Source: Rectinema sp003452735 (GTDB taxonomy: Bacteria; Spirochaetota; Spirochaetia; Treponematales; Rectinemataceae). From it: 23,363 nt of DNA. Position 1 is the first letter of the stretch; the number at the start of each line of letters is the position of its first letter. Made by a program: the position numbers and the translations under genes. The DNA lies in contig DAOOGR010000024.1 of the NCBI GenBank assembly GCA_035415815.1, positions 1-23,363 of the forward strand, read 5' to 3'. Shown piece after piece: positions 14,350 through 22,101 of this stretch. The notes under the pieces are model-generated. The model was not told where the DNA came from and made no database searches. It was given only the letters and a program-made list of their open reading frames with translations.

Positions 14350-15651
14350 ATGAAAAGAATCGTTTTGCTGATAGCCGTTCTACTCATGGCTGTCGGAGCT
14401 TATGCCCAGACAACGGTCGAATTCTGGCATGCTATGGCTGGTCATAATGGCGAAATGGTGCAAATAATCAGCGATCAATTCAATGCAAGTCAAAAGGAAT
14501 TCAAAGTAGTCCCTGTTTATAAGGGATCATACGTAGACACAATGAATGCTGGTATTGCCGCCTTCCGTGCAGGGCAAGCGCCTGCAATCATACAGGTCTA
14601 TGAAGTCGGAACCGCCACCATGATGGCGGCCAAGAATGCCGTCAAACCCGTCTACCAGCTTATGGCAGAAAATAACATGAAGTGGAGCTCCGATATCTAT
14701 ATACCAGCTATCAAATCCTATTATTCCACTTCTGATGGCCGAATGATTTCGATGCCATTCAACAGTTCCACTGCTGTTATGTATTACAATAAGGATGCTT
14801 TCCGCAAAGCTGGACTCGATCCTGAAAAGCCGCCTGTCACCTGGCCTGAATTCTTCGAGGTTGCGAAGAAACTAAAGGCTTCCGGCATGGAAGGTGGCTT
14901 TACAACCAACTGGATAAGCTGGATTCAGCTCGAAAACTTCTGCTCATGGCACAATATTCCATTCGGTACTCGTAGCAACGGATTTGATGGCCTCGACACT
15001 CAGCTCGTATTCAATAGTCCAGTAGTCGTTCGCCATTTCCAGAATATCTATGACCTCTCCAAGACTGGCGTATTCATCTATGGTGGCCGCGAAAACAAAG
15101 CCAATCCCCTCTTCACCTCTGGTCGTGTGGGACTTCATTTTGAGTCAATCGGTGGATATGGAAACATGAAGGCAACCTGCAAGTTCGATTTTGGTGTTGC
15201 GCGCTTGCCCTATTATCCCGATGTGCCCGGTGCTCCACAAAATTCCTGCATTGGCGGTGCTTCTCTCTGGGTCTTCAATGGCAGACCAGCTGCAGAATAT
15301 AAGGGAGTCGCCGAATTCTTCAATTTCATCTCCAAGCCCGAAATCCAAGCTCTCTGGCACAAAGAAACAGGCTACCTGCCTGTAACCCAAGCCGCCTATG
15401 AGCTTACAAAATCTCAAGGTTACTATGTCACCAACCCTGGACTCGAAGTGGCGATCAAACAGCTGACCAACAAAACGCCTACTCCGAACTCAATGGGTAT
15501 TCGCTTTGGTAATATGCCCATAATTCGCGAAATCGAAGACCAGGTATGGGAAGAAATCCTTTCTGGAAAGATCTCAGTAAAAGATGGCCTCGACAAGATG
15601 GTACGCGAAGGAAACAAACAATTGCGCGAGTTTGAGAGGCTCAATAAGTAG
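14350..15651 (+). CDS. ugpB: glycerol-3-phosphate ABC transporter substrate-binding protein
   Basis: The extracytoplasmic receptor that captures sn-glycerol-3-phosphate (or glycerophosphodiesters) for the UgpAE permease; 433 residues. The AUG at 14350 has GGAGG 7 nt upstream and begins a clean signal peptide (MKRIVLLIAVLLMAVGAYA) likely cut after Ala19. The mature start VEFWHAMAGHNGEMV and the block VPVYKGSYVDTMNAGIAAFR followed by APAIIQVYEVGTATMMAAK closely resemble what I recall of E. coli UgpB. No lipobox is present, so it may be free in the periplasm. An in-frame TTG at 14260 is the -35 box, not a start. The gene is followed by an inverted repeat and a terminator-like hairpin before ugpA. 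Other sugar phosphates as ligand cannot be excluded. Confidence 0.92.
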   Translation: MKRIVLLIAVLLMAVGAYAQTTVEFWHAMAGHNGEMVQIISDQFNASQKEFKVVPVYKGSYVDTMNAGIAAFRAGQAPAIIQVYEVGTATMMAAKNAVKPVYQLMAENNMKWSSDIYIPAIKSYYSTSDGRMISMPFNSSTAVMYYNKDAFRKAGLDPEKPPVTWPEFFEVAKKLKASGMEGGFTTNWISWIQLENFCSWHNIPFGTRSNGFDGLDTQLVFNSPVVVRHFQNIYDLSKTGVFIYGGRENKANPLFTSGRVGLHFESIGGYGNMKATCKFDFGVARLPYYPDVPGAPQNSCIGGASLWVFNGRPAAEYKGVAEFFNFISKPEIQALWHKETGYLPVTQAAYELTKSQGYYVTNPGLEVAIKQLTNKTPTPNSMGIRFGNMPIIREIEDQVWEEILSGKISVKDGLDKMVREGNKQLREFERLNK

Positions 15652-15661
15652 ATGACCAGTT

Positions 15662-15693
15662 CCGCTCTGTGAATTTTCAAACTCTCAGAGCGG
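15662..15693 (+). repeat. inverted repeat just after ugpB
   Basis: A perfect 8-bp inverted repeat, CCGCTCTG (15662-15669) and CAGAGCGG (15686-15693), has a 16-nt spacer and begins 11 bp after the ugpB stop. There is no T-run, so it is more likely a 3' mRNA-stabilising stem than a terminator. Confidence 0.65.
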
Positions 15694-15720
15694 GCAAGAA
15701 AAAGCTATTATTGTTGCAAA

Positions 15721-15744
15721 AAGGCCGCCGGTCGGCGGCCTTTT
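15721..15744 (+). terminator. terminator-like hairpin between ugpB and ugpA
   Basis: The stem AAGGCCGCC (15721-15729) and GGCGGCCTT (15734-15742) has a GGTC loop and is followed by only a short T-run (TTTT, then C). The upstream A-run makes it symmetric. It should terminate part of the transcripts, reducing ugpAE relative to ugpB. Confidence 0.78.
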
Positions 15745-15775
15745 CTAAGCGCAGGAATTCAAAATGAACCCTCGC

Positions 15776-15804
15776 TATACAACATTTTTGCGGTTTAGTA
15801 TAAT
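15776..15804 (+). promoter_or_regulatory. possible internal promoter for ugpAE
   Basis: TATACA (15776-15781; 4/6) and a perfect TATAAT (15799-15804) are separated by 17 bp, downstream of the hairpin. A start near 15811 would leave about 20 nt before the ugpA AUG, including AGGA at 15821. Confidence 0.45.
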
Positions 15805-15830
15805 AATCAAAATCTTCTTCAGGAACTGCT

Positions 15831-16715
15831 ATGTCCAAACAGTATGAGTTCAAAGCTTCTATATTGCCTTATCTTCTCGTGCTGCCACAGATGGTAATCG
15901 TTTTTCTCTTTTTCTTCTGGCCTTCTGCTCAGGCCATTTTGCAATCCTTCTATCTACAAGATCCCTTCGGCGGCAAAATGATTTTTGTTGGCTTCGAAAA
16001 TTATTCGAAACTACTAGTTGATCCCGATTATTGGCAATCTTTCTGGGTATCGACGGCATTTGCGCTATTCATAACCTTAAGCTCGATGGTTATTTCTCTT
16101 TTTCTCGCAATCCAGGCAAATAAGAAAATAAGATTCGCTTCTTTCTATAAGACAATGCTTATCTGGCCTTATGCCGTATCGACACTCGTCGCTGGAGTAA
16201 TATGGCTTTTCATGTTCAACCCCAATGTAGGAGTTATTGCATATGTGCTGAAGCATACTTTTAATGTCAACTGGCAATATCTATTGAACTTCAACCAAGC
16301 TTTCCTTTTGCTCACTATGGCTGCTACCTGGAAGCAGTTGGCCTACAATTTTGTATTCTTTCTTGCGGGACTACAAAGCGTCCCTGCAACTCTAGTCGAA
16401 GCTGCAGAGATAGACGGTGCTGGGCCTACCAAGAGATTCTGGAAAATCATATTCCCCCTTCTTTCGCCGACTACTTTCTATCTATTGGTCATGGACCTTG
16501 TATATGGATTCTTCGAGACCTTCCCTATCGTGCATTCCATAACATCGGGAGCTCCGGGGAAATCTACTGCCATACTCGTATACAAGGTTTGGCGAGATGG
16601 GGTTATCAATCTTGACCTAGGGAGCTCTTCTGCACAATCGGTTATCCTAATGATAATGGTCATTATTCTGACGGTATTCCAGTTCCGCTTCATAGAGCGG
16701 CGAGTCACATACTGA
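15831..16715 (+). CDS. ugpA: glycerol-3-phosphate ABC transporter permease UgpA
   Basis: One of the two inner-membrane channel subunits of the glycerol-3-phosphate importer; 294 residues with about six membrane helices. The binding-protein-dependent permease EAA loop is EAAEIDGAGPTKRFWKIIFP (about 190-209), the contact site for the ATPase. The N-terminal LPYLLVLPQMVIVFLFFFWPSAQA and the C-terminal SSSAQSVILMIMVIILTVFQFR resemble E. coli UgpA as I recall it, supporting the specific name rather than a generic sugar permease. The AUG has AGGA 6 nt upstream and the length is the family norm. ugpE begins 16 bp after its stop, clearly the same transcript. Confidence 0.93.
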   Translation: MSKQYEFKASILPYLLVLPQMVIVFLFFFWPSAQAILQSFYLQDPFGGKMIFVGFENYSKLLVDPDYWQSFWVSTAFALFITLSSMVISLFLAIQANKKIRFASFYKTMLIWPYAVSTLVAGVIWLFMFNPNVGVIAYVLKHTFNVNWQYLLNFNQAFLLLTMAATWKQLAYNFVFFLAGLQSVPATLVEAAEIDGAGPTKRFWKIIFPLLSPTTFYLLVMDLVYGFFETFPIVHSITSGAPGKSTAILVYKVWRDGVINLDLGSSSAQSVILMIMVIILTVFQFRFIERRVTY

Positions 16716-16731
16716 AGCGGAGGAAACATCC

Positions 16732-17607
16732 ATGAAAGAACAACAACGAATTAATAAAGCCGCTCACCGGGCAAAGATCATTCGCAGTTTTTACCCGCAT
16801 ATAATCCTATGGATTGGCATAGCTATTATCATATTCCCGATATATTTCATTTTTTCGGCTTCATCTCATACCAACTCCGATATACAAGCAGCGCCCATGC
16901 CTCTAGGCATAGGATCTCATCTAATCGAGAATTACCGCCAGGCACTGCTGCATGGAACACAGAACATGGGTACGCCAGTTTCTACTATGCTTAAGAATTC
17001 GCTCATCATGGCGCTTGGCATATCTATAGGCAAGATAATAATTTCTCTTATGGCGGCCTTTGCAATTGTGTTTTTCGATTTCCCATTGAGAGGCTTTTGC
17101 TTCTGGAGCATCTTTATCACTCTAATGTTGCCAGTCGAAGTACGTATTATGCCTACCTACAAGGTAGTTGCAGATCTAGGATTGCTGAATAGTTATGCAG
17201 GTTTAATTCTGCCCATGATCGTTTCAGCGACAGCCGTATTCTTATTTAGGCAATTCTTCATGTCAGTACCAAGAGAAATAGCCGAAGCATCGCAGATAGA
17301 TGGCGCAACCCCAATGCAATTCTTTAGACATATTCTTGCCCCGATGACCCGCACGCCAATCGCTTCAATGTTCGTGATCCAGTTTATTTATGGATGGAAT
17401 CAATACTTATGGCCACTGCTCATAACCACTAAGCCAGAATTTTATACACTGCTAATAGGTATCAACCGGATGATGTCTGGCGCAGATGTCCAGATAGAGT
17501 GGCAGATAGTAATGGCGACAACAATGCTTGCCATGCTTCCACCAGTCATAGTTGTAGTGCTTATGCAGAAACAGTTCATATCCGGTATGACCGAAACAGA
17601 GAAGTAA
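16732..17607 (+). CDS. ugpE: glycerol-3-phosphate ABC transporter permease UgpE
   Basis: The partner membrane permease of UgpA; 291 residues with about six helices. The EAA loop is EASQIDGATPMQFFRHILAP (about 185-204). Blocks such as FITLMLPVEVRIMPTYKVV, SYAGLILPMIVSATAVFLFR and FIYGWNQYLWPLLI match the UgpE pattern very well. The AUG at 16732 has GGAGG at 16719-16723. The cluster stops here: the usual nucleotide-binding subunit UgpC is absent and the next gene is convergent. The importer must therefore borrow an ATPase encoded elsewhere, perhaps a shared MsmK/UgpC-type protein. Imported glycerol-3-phosphate would feed lipid synthesis or glycolysis. Confidence 0.93.
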   Translation: MKEQQRINKAAHRAKIIRSFYPHIILWIGIAIIIFPIYFIFSASSHTNSDIQAAPMPLGIGSHLIENYRQALLHGTQNMGTPVSTMLKNSLIMALGISIGKIIISLMAAFAIVFFDFPLRGFCFWSIFITLMLPVEVRIMPTYKVVADLGLLNSYAGLILPMIVSATAVFLFRQFFMSVPREIAEASQIDGATPMQFFRHILAPMTRTPIASMFVIQFIYGWNQYLWPLLITTKPEFYTLLIGINRMMSGADVQIEWQIVMATTMLAMLPPVIVVVLMQKQFISGMTETEK

Positions 17608-17661
17608 TCTTAGAGGATTGAACTAACAGATCGCGGTTAAGAATACAAAATAAAGGCTTAA

Positions 17662-17715
17662 AAATGAAAAGGGGTTGCCCAAGATTTACCTGAGCCGCCC
17701 CTTCGATTTTCATTC
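17662..17715. terminator. bidirectional terminator-like hairpin between ugpE and uxaC
   Basis: Between the convergent stops lies an imperfect stem. AAGGGG with adjoining TTGC (17669-17678) pairs with GCCG plus CCCCTT (17694-17703), extended outward by AATGAAA and TTTCATT. T-runs follow on both strands (ATTTTTT near 17721 on plus; CATTTTTAAG on minus). It could end both the ugp and the hexuronate transcripts. Confidence 0.55.
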
Positions 17716-17736
17716 ATCAGATTTTTTGTGTTAAAA

Positions 17737-19176
17737 TCAAAGCATCCCAAAATAACAACGTGCATTTTCCCAACAGATGCCGCGCACAAGCTGTTCTGTA
17801 TAAAGCGGATTATCTGGCAGTTCTCCAGCCTCCACCCATTCTCCCACTATATTGCATAAAAGACGGCGAAAGTATTCGTGCCTCGGGAAAGACATAAAAG
17901 ATCGAGAATCTGTAAGCATTCCTACCCATGCGCCCAATAACCCGACTCCAGCATACTCCCTCATGTGGCGTTCCATTCCATCCTTCTGGTCATTGAACCA
18001 CCAAGCTGCACCAAGTTGAACCTTTCCAGCTACCTGTGGCGAGCTAATCTCTGGAGCGGTGCCTGCAAAGCTCCCTGCAAGTGTAGCAAGAGGATTATGC
18101 TTGGAAGGGTCGAGTGTATAGAGAATGGTTTTTGGAAGATTCCCCTCTCTTTCCAAGGCTCCAAGCAAAGAGGCAAGCGCACCAATAATTGGTGCATCGG
18201 AACTGCAATCTCCGCCCACATCGGGGCCAAAGGCTCTATATAATCCGGGATTTACATTTCTGAGCGCTCCTATATGGAGCTGCATTGTCCATCCTTTTTG
18301 TGCATTGAGTCGTCCAAAGTGCAAAAGAAGTGCAGTATCGAGCTTTTCCCGCTCTATTGGCGATAACTCTTCGCCACTGCGGCCTTTTCTTACAATAGAA
18401 TCGAGCTCGGCATCGGAGGCTTGCATAAAGGGTGGTATAAGAAGAGCATGATCCGACAGCCTGCTCCCCATCGAGTGGAAATAAGCATGGCGACTGGCCA
18501 AAGCATCTGCAAGGCTGGCAAAGGACTCAATTTCTATGCCAGCTGCCTCGCCAAGCAAATCGATATAAGTATTCCAAGCGCTTATATCCTCGGTTTTCAT
18601 GGCCTTGTCGGGTCGAAAGGCAGGCAATACTTTTGTTGTGAATGAAGAGCCAACCCGTTGCTCCTCAGCAATTGCTCTGTGCCAAGCTAGATTGTCTACT
18701 GGATCGTCCGTTGTGCACAATACGCTAACCTTAAATCGCTCTAGAAGAGAACGGGGGCTCATTCTTTTCTCTGCTAGGATAAAATTGGCCTTCTCTCTTA
18801 TGCTCAATGCATTCTGAGGCCTAAGCATTTCATCTATTCCAAATATTCTTTTGAGCTCGAGATGAGACCATTGTACAAGAGGATTGCCAGCCGCCTTAGT
18901 TAAGGCATTAGCATAGGCGAGAAATTTTTCGTCCCAAGCTCCAGCGCCTGCACAAAGCGATTCAGGCGCGCCATTCGCCCTCATTATGCGCCATTTATAG
19001 TGGTCCCCTTCCAGCCAAATCTTGGCTATATCATCGAAAGGTTTATCTTCGGCTATGGCCTTTGGTGACAAGTGGCAATGATAATCGAAGATAGGCAAAT
19101 CTTTCGCAATTTCGAAAAATAGCCGTTTTGCAGTTTCATTCTTCAACAGAAAATCCTCATCGAGAAATTCAGCCAT
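17737..19176 (-). CDS. uxaC: glucuronate isomerase (uronate isomerase)
   Basis: Isomerises D-glucuronate to D-fructuronate and D-galacturonate to D-tagaturonate, the first cytosolic step of hexuronate breakdown; 479 residues, slightly above the usual about 470. It is an amidohydrolase-superfamily member. The N-terminal metal motif is DYHCHLSP (His33, His35). The family-specific segments LCTTDDPVDNLAWHRAI, VLPAFRPDKAM, MQLHIGALRNVN and GMLTDSRSFMSFPRHEYFRRLLCN are all present. The AUG has an AAAGGGGG ribosome site a few bases upstream. It is the last gene of the TRAP-uxuB-uxaC series but is separated from uxuB by 70 bp that hold two palindromic repeats, so it may have its own control. Confidence 0.97.
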   Translation of the reverse strand: MAEFLDEDFLLKNETAKRLFFEIAKDLPIFDYHCHLSPKAIAEDKPFDDIAKIWLEGDHYKWRIMRANGAPESLCAGAGAWDEKFLAYANALTKAAGNPLVQWSHLELKRIFGIDEMLRPQNALSIREKANFILAEKRMSPRSLLERFKVSVLCTTDDPVDNLAWHRAIAEEQRVGSSFTTKVLPAFRPDKAMKTEDISAWNTYIDLLGEAAGIEIESFASLADALASRHAYFHSMGSRLSDHALLIPPFMQASDAELDSIVRKGRSGEELSPIEREKLDTALLLHFGRLNAQKGWTMQLHIGALRNVNPGLYRAFGPDVGGDCSSDAPIIGALASLLGALEREGNLPKTILYTLDPSKHNPLATLAGSFAGTAPEISSPQVAGKVQLGAAWWFNDQKDGMERHMREYAGVGLLGAWVGMLTDSRSFMSFPRHEYFRRLLCNIVGEWVEAGELPDNPLYTEQLVRGICWENARCYFGML

Positions 19177-19190
19177 ATAACCCCCTTTCT

Positions 19191-19239
19191 ATATTGCAGA
19201 TTGGAATATAGTTGACTGAGATATTGTAGATTAAAATAT
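19191..19239. promoter_or_regulatory. two tandem 19-bp palindromic sites before uxaC
   Basis: ATATTGCAGATTGGAATAT (19191-19209) and ATATTGTAGATTAAAATAT (19221-19239) differ at only three positions. They are exactly 30 bp apart (about three helical turns), and each has ATATT/AATAT arms. Another GATATT begins at 19250, in phase with the repeat. They lie between the uxuB stop and the uxaC start and look like a paired operator; the protein that binds is unknown. Confidence 0.6.
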
Positions 19240-19246
19240 CGCGAAT

Positions 19247-20074
19247 TTAGATATTATCGATGAGGAATCCTCCATCGATGGGAATGCTAACTCCAGTTAC
19301 AAAGCCAGATGCCTTCGAACTCGCTAGGTAGAGCGCGGTGCCCCAAAGCTCTTCATATTCTCCAAAACGACCAAATGGTGTACGCGCAATAATCGCTCGC
19401 CCTCTTGGCGTGAGATCGCCTGTTTTTTCATCTATGAGAAGCGCACGGTTCTGATTACCGACAAAAAAACCGGGTGCAATAGCATTGACCCTAATTCCAT
19501 ATGGGGCAAACTCCTTTGCAAGTGCTTGGGTGAGATTGAGCACGCCGGCCTTTGCAGCGTCGTATGCCCAAGTATCCGATAGGGGCTTGTAGCTTGTCAT
19601 CGAAGTCATGTTGATCATAGAGCCCTTTATTCCCTCAGAGATCCATCGCTTTGCAAAGACCTTTGATGGTATTACAAGTCCTGCCATAAGGTTTAGCCTT
19701 AACACTTCCTCGAACAATTTTTCATCTAATTCTACAAATTTCGATCTCCCAATATTGCCACCAACACCGTTGAGAAGAATATCGGGCACGCCAAGGCTCT
19801 GAATTGTCTGTTCCAAGGCCTGTTCGCAGGCTTCTGTAGAGCCAGTATCGACTGTGATACCGATAATATCAGCGCTATCTAAAGGCAAATCAGCCTGCTT
19901 TCTGACTGTTTTAGCGGCCTCTTCCATGGGATGATGAGTTCCACTGCCCCAGAGAGCTACTTTTGCATTGGCCTTGGCAAAGGCAATTGCAATATAAGAT
20001 GGGAGCATGCCTCCTCCACCTGTTACCACGGCGATCTTGCCTTCCAGACTGAACATTGATTCAACAAACGACAT
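19247..20074 (-). CDS. uxuB: SDR-family D-mannonate oxidoreductase (fructuronate reductase)
   Basis: A short-chain dehydrogenase of 275 residues that most likely reduces D-fructuronate to D-mannonate with NAD(P)H. The nucleotide-binding motif is TGGGGMLPSYIA (18-29), the modified form seen in YjmF/UxuB-like SDRs rather than TGxxxGIG. NGVGG (102-106) stands for the usual NNAG. The catalytic set is Ser158, Tyr171 and Lys175 (YDAAK). IRVNAIAPGFF and the C-terminal PIDGG are standard. The AUG has AAGGAG 8 nt upstream. Its place between a hexuronate isomerase and a sugar-acid TRAP transporter supports the substrate. It is unrelated in fold to the long-chain E. coli UxuB, so the symbol is functional. 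Mannonate dehydratase (UxuA) is not in the window. A related sugar-alcohol dehydrogenase activity is the main alternative. Confidence 0.85.
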   Translation of the reverse strand: MSFVESMFSLEGKIAVVTGGGGMLPSYIAIAFAKANAKVALWGSGTHHPMEEAAKTVRKQADLPLDSADIIGITVDTGSTEACEQALEQTIQSLGVPDILLNGVGGNIGRSKFVELDEKLFEEVLRLNLMAGLVIPSKVFAKRWISEGIKGSMINMTSMTSYKPLSDTWAYDAAKAGVLNLTQALAKEFAPYGIRVNAIAPGFFVGNQNRALLIDEKTGDLTPRGRAIIARTPFGRFGEYEELWGTALYLASSKASGFVTGVSIPIDGGFLIDNI

Positions 20075-20086
20075 CGAAAAACTCCT

Positions 20087-20100
20087 TATATTTGAATATA
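20087..20100. promoter_or_regulatory. palindrome before uxuB
   Basis: TATATTTGAATATA has 6-bp perfect arms around TG. It sits just upstream of the uxuB ribosome site and resembles the core of the dctP palindrome (ATATTTGAGATATA). Confidence 0.4.
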
Positions 20101-20129
20101 TCCTAAAGTATTAGCTAAGTCCTCCATTT

Positions 20130-21431
20130 CTACTGCCCAGGCATTATTAGGTTCGGAAGGAACAATGTTATCTCAGGCACATAAGTCACAAGGAACAATG
20201 TCGCAATCATGGCAATATAGAATGGAATCATCGCCTTCGACGCCTTTTCAATAGATATTTTGCCAATCGCACATCCCACAAAAAGAGCAGACCCCACAGG
20301 CGGCGTGCACAATCCTATGGCAAGATTGATCATCAACATTATGCCAAAATGGATGGGCGACATACCGAACTTCCCAATCAATACAGGATACAGTATTGGC
20401 GTGACAATGAGAATGAGCGGCGCCATATCCATAATCATTCCAAGGAAGAGAAGAAGCACATTGACAAGGAAGAGCAGCATGTACTTGTTGTCCGTAATCG
20501 AAAGCAAGAATTCTGTTGCCATAGCGGGAATTCGCAGATAGGCCATGAGCCACGAGAAAGAGCTTGCTGTGGCAATGAGTGTCATGACCATTGTGAGCGT
20601 CTTGAGAGTACTATAGAGAATGCCTCTGAATTCTCTGAGTGGAATCTGCTTATATACAAAGAATGTAATTATAAATGCATAGACTGCGGCTACTGCAGCA
20701 GATTCGGTTGCGGTAAAAACACCTGCAACAACGCCTACAATGATTATCACCGCGACAAACAATCCCCAAAAAGCATCGATGGCTATCTTGATTCCTTCTT
20801 TGAAAGAATATTTTCTTCCCTTAGGATAATTTCTTTTAACTGAAAGAATATACACAATAATAGCTAGAGAAATACCAAGCAGAATACCAGGGATATAGCC
20901 ACCAAGGAAAAGCCTCCCAACAGACACACCGCCAGCTGCAACCGAATAGATAATCATATTGTGGCTGGGAGGGATGATTATCCCCTGCGTTGCGCTCGTC
21001 ACAGTTATGGCAACCGAAAAATCGTTGTCGTAGCCGTTTTTATTCATAAGAGGAATGATAATGACACCGGTTGAGGCGACATCGGCTACCGCGGAGCCCG
21101 AGATGCCTCCAAACAACATACTATCGACTACGTTGACCATGCCAAGACCTCCGCGAACCCTTCCGACAAGGACATTCGCGAGGTTAATGATTTTTTCTGC
21201 TATACCCCCCCGTGCCATCATCTCGCCAGCGATGATGAAGAAGGGAATGGCAAGCAAAGAAAATGACTTTACACCCTGTACCATCTGCTGCACGATGGCC
21301 ATTAATGGTATATGTAGATAGAAAGCGGTCGCTATGGAAGCCGTAGCGAGCGAAAAAGTAATGGGTACTCTCAAAAGAAGCAAAAGAACAAATCCGCCCA
21401 AAAGAATTATCGTGGGAATTGTCACATTCAT
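20130..21431 (-). CDS. dctM: TRAP transporter large permease DctM
   Basis: The main membrane subunit of a sodium-driven tripartite (TRAP) importer; 433 residues, about 12 helices, normal length. Family motifs include RVPITFSLATASI, AIPFFIIAGEMMARGGIAEKI, FGGISGSAVADVASTGVIIIP, TSATQGIIIPPSHNMIIY and the near-C-terminal MLMINLAIGLCTPPVGSALF. The AUG has GAGGAG about 8 nt upstream, lying in the last bases of dctQ, which ends only 4 bp earlier, so the two are translationally coupled. Context (UxaC, fructuronate reductase) indicates a hexuronate such as glucuronate or galacturonate as cargo. uxuB follows after 55 bp. Confidence 0.96.
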   Translation of the reverse strand: MNVTIPTIILLGGFVLLLLLRVPITFSLATASIATAFYLHIPLMAIVQQMVQGVKSFSLLAIPFFIIAGEMMARGGIAEKIINLANVLVGRVRGGLGMVNVVDSMLFGGISGSAVADVASTGVIIIPLMNKNGYDNDFSVAITVTSATQGIIIPPSHNMIIYSVAAGGVSVGRLFLGGYIPGILLGISLAIIVYILSVKRNYPKGRKYSFKEGIKIAIDAFWGLFVAVIIIVGVVAGVFTATESAAVAAVYAFIITFFVYKQIPLREFRGILYSTLKTLTMVMTLIATASSFSWLMAYLRIPAMATEFLLSITDNKYMLLFLVNVLLLFLGMIMDMAPLILIVTPILYPVLIGKFGMSPIHFGIMLMINLAIGLCTPPVGSALFVGCAIGKISIEKASKAMIPFYIAMIATLFLVTYVPEITLFLPNLIMPGQ

Positions 21432-21435
21432 AGCG

Positions 21436-21975
21436 CTAGCTCCTCAATATATCTCTGATTCTTCCACCTTGACCGGAAAAGTATGCTTCGAGTTTTTCGT
21501 CGAACATATTGAATCCGAAAATATGAAAAATAGCTTCGACAATTGCCACAAAGCCGGACAACGGAAGAACAAGGTAGAGAATTCCCGCTGGCAGCATAGT
21601 TGCAGGCATAATTGACCTCATAGTGAACTTCACAAGCTTGCTTCCATATATAATCATGATCGCGCCAATAAAGATGTAGATAATATCGGTAAGCATATCC
21701 AAAGCGCGATTTAGAGAGGCGGAAATTTTTTCTCGGTTAACAATATTTATGGAAAAATGCAGGCGATACTTTACTCCAAGCCCCAAAGAAAGAAAAATGA
21801 ACCAGACCTCGAGCACAAGTGCGACTTCTTCTGACCAGTAGATTCCGCTATTGAATACATAGCGAAGCACCACATTGATAAAGACAAGAAGCAGCATCGC
21901 GACAATCATGATCATGGAGAGATTTATTAATAGAATATGGATAAATGTAACTGCGGAGACAATGAATTTTTTCAT
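21436..21975 (-). CDS. dctQ: TRAP transporter small permease DctQ
   Basis: The small, four-helix membrane subunit that pairs with DctM; 180 residues from the AUG at 21975. It has the family layout: a first helix (FIHILLINLSMIMIVAMLLLVF) leading into INVVLRYVFNSGIYWSEEVALVLEVWFIFLSLG, then two further helices and a short cytosolic tail. The RYxFxxxxxWxEE-type motif is the diagnostic DctQ signature. The AUG at 21975 has GAGG 6 nt upstream; a TTG at 22023 is in frame but adds a basic, unconserved stretch and has no ribosome site. It sits 126 bp after dctP, a gap without a clear terminator, so the order dctP-dctQ-dctM is the usual operon. Confidence 0.92.
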   Translation of the reverse strand: MKKFIVSAVTFIHILLINLSMIMIVAMLLLVFINVVLRYVFNSGIYWSEEVALVLEVWFIFLSLGLGVKYRLHFSINIVNREKISASLNRALDMLTDIIYIFIGAIMIIYGSKLVKFTMRSIMPATMLPAGILYLVLPLSGFVAIVEAIFHIFGFNMFDEKLEAYFSGQGGRIRDILRS

Positions 21976-22101
21976 GATAAACCTCAGTTTTAGGCATAGA
22001 AAACTATATCGAAATGCGCGCAAGGCTGCATTGCATACTCGGCAGACTCAGATACGCAACCCTGCGTGCATCTCGACGGCCTCGCCAATAGAATTCAATA
22101 T

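Noticed and set aside
20349..20843. 164-codon plus-strand frame inside dctM
   Set aside because: Low-complexity translation antisense to a conserved membrane protein gene; no supporting signal.
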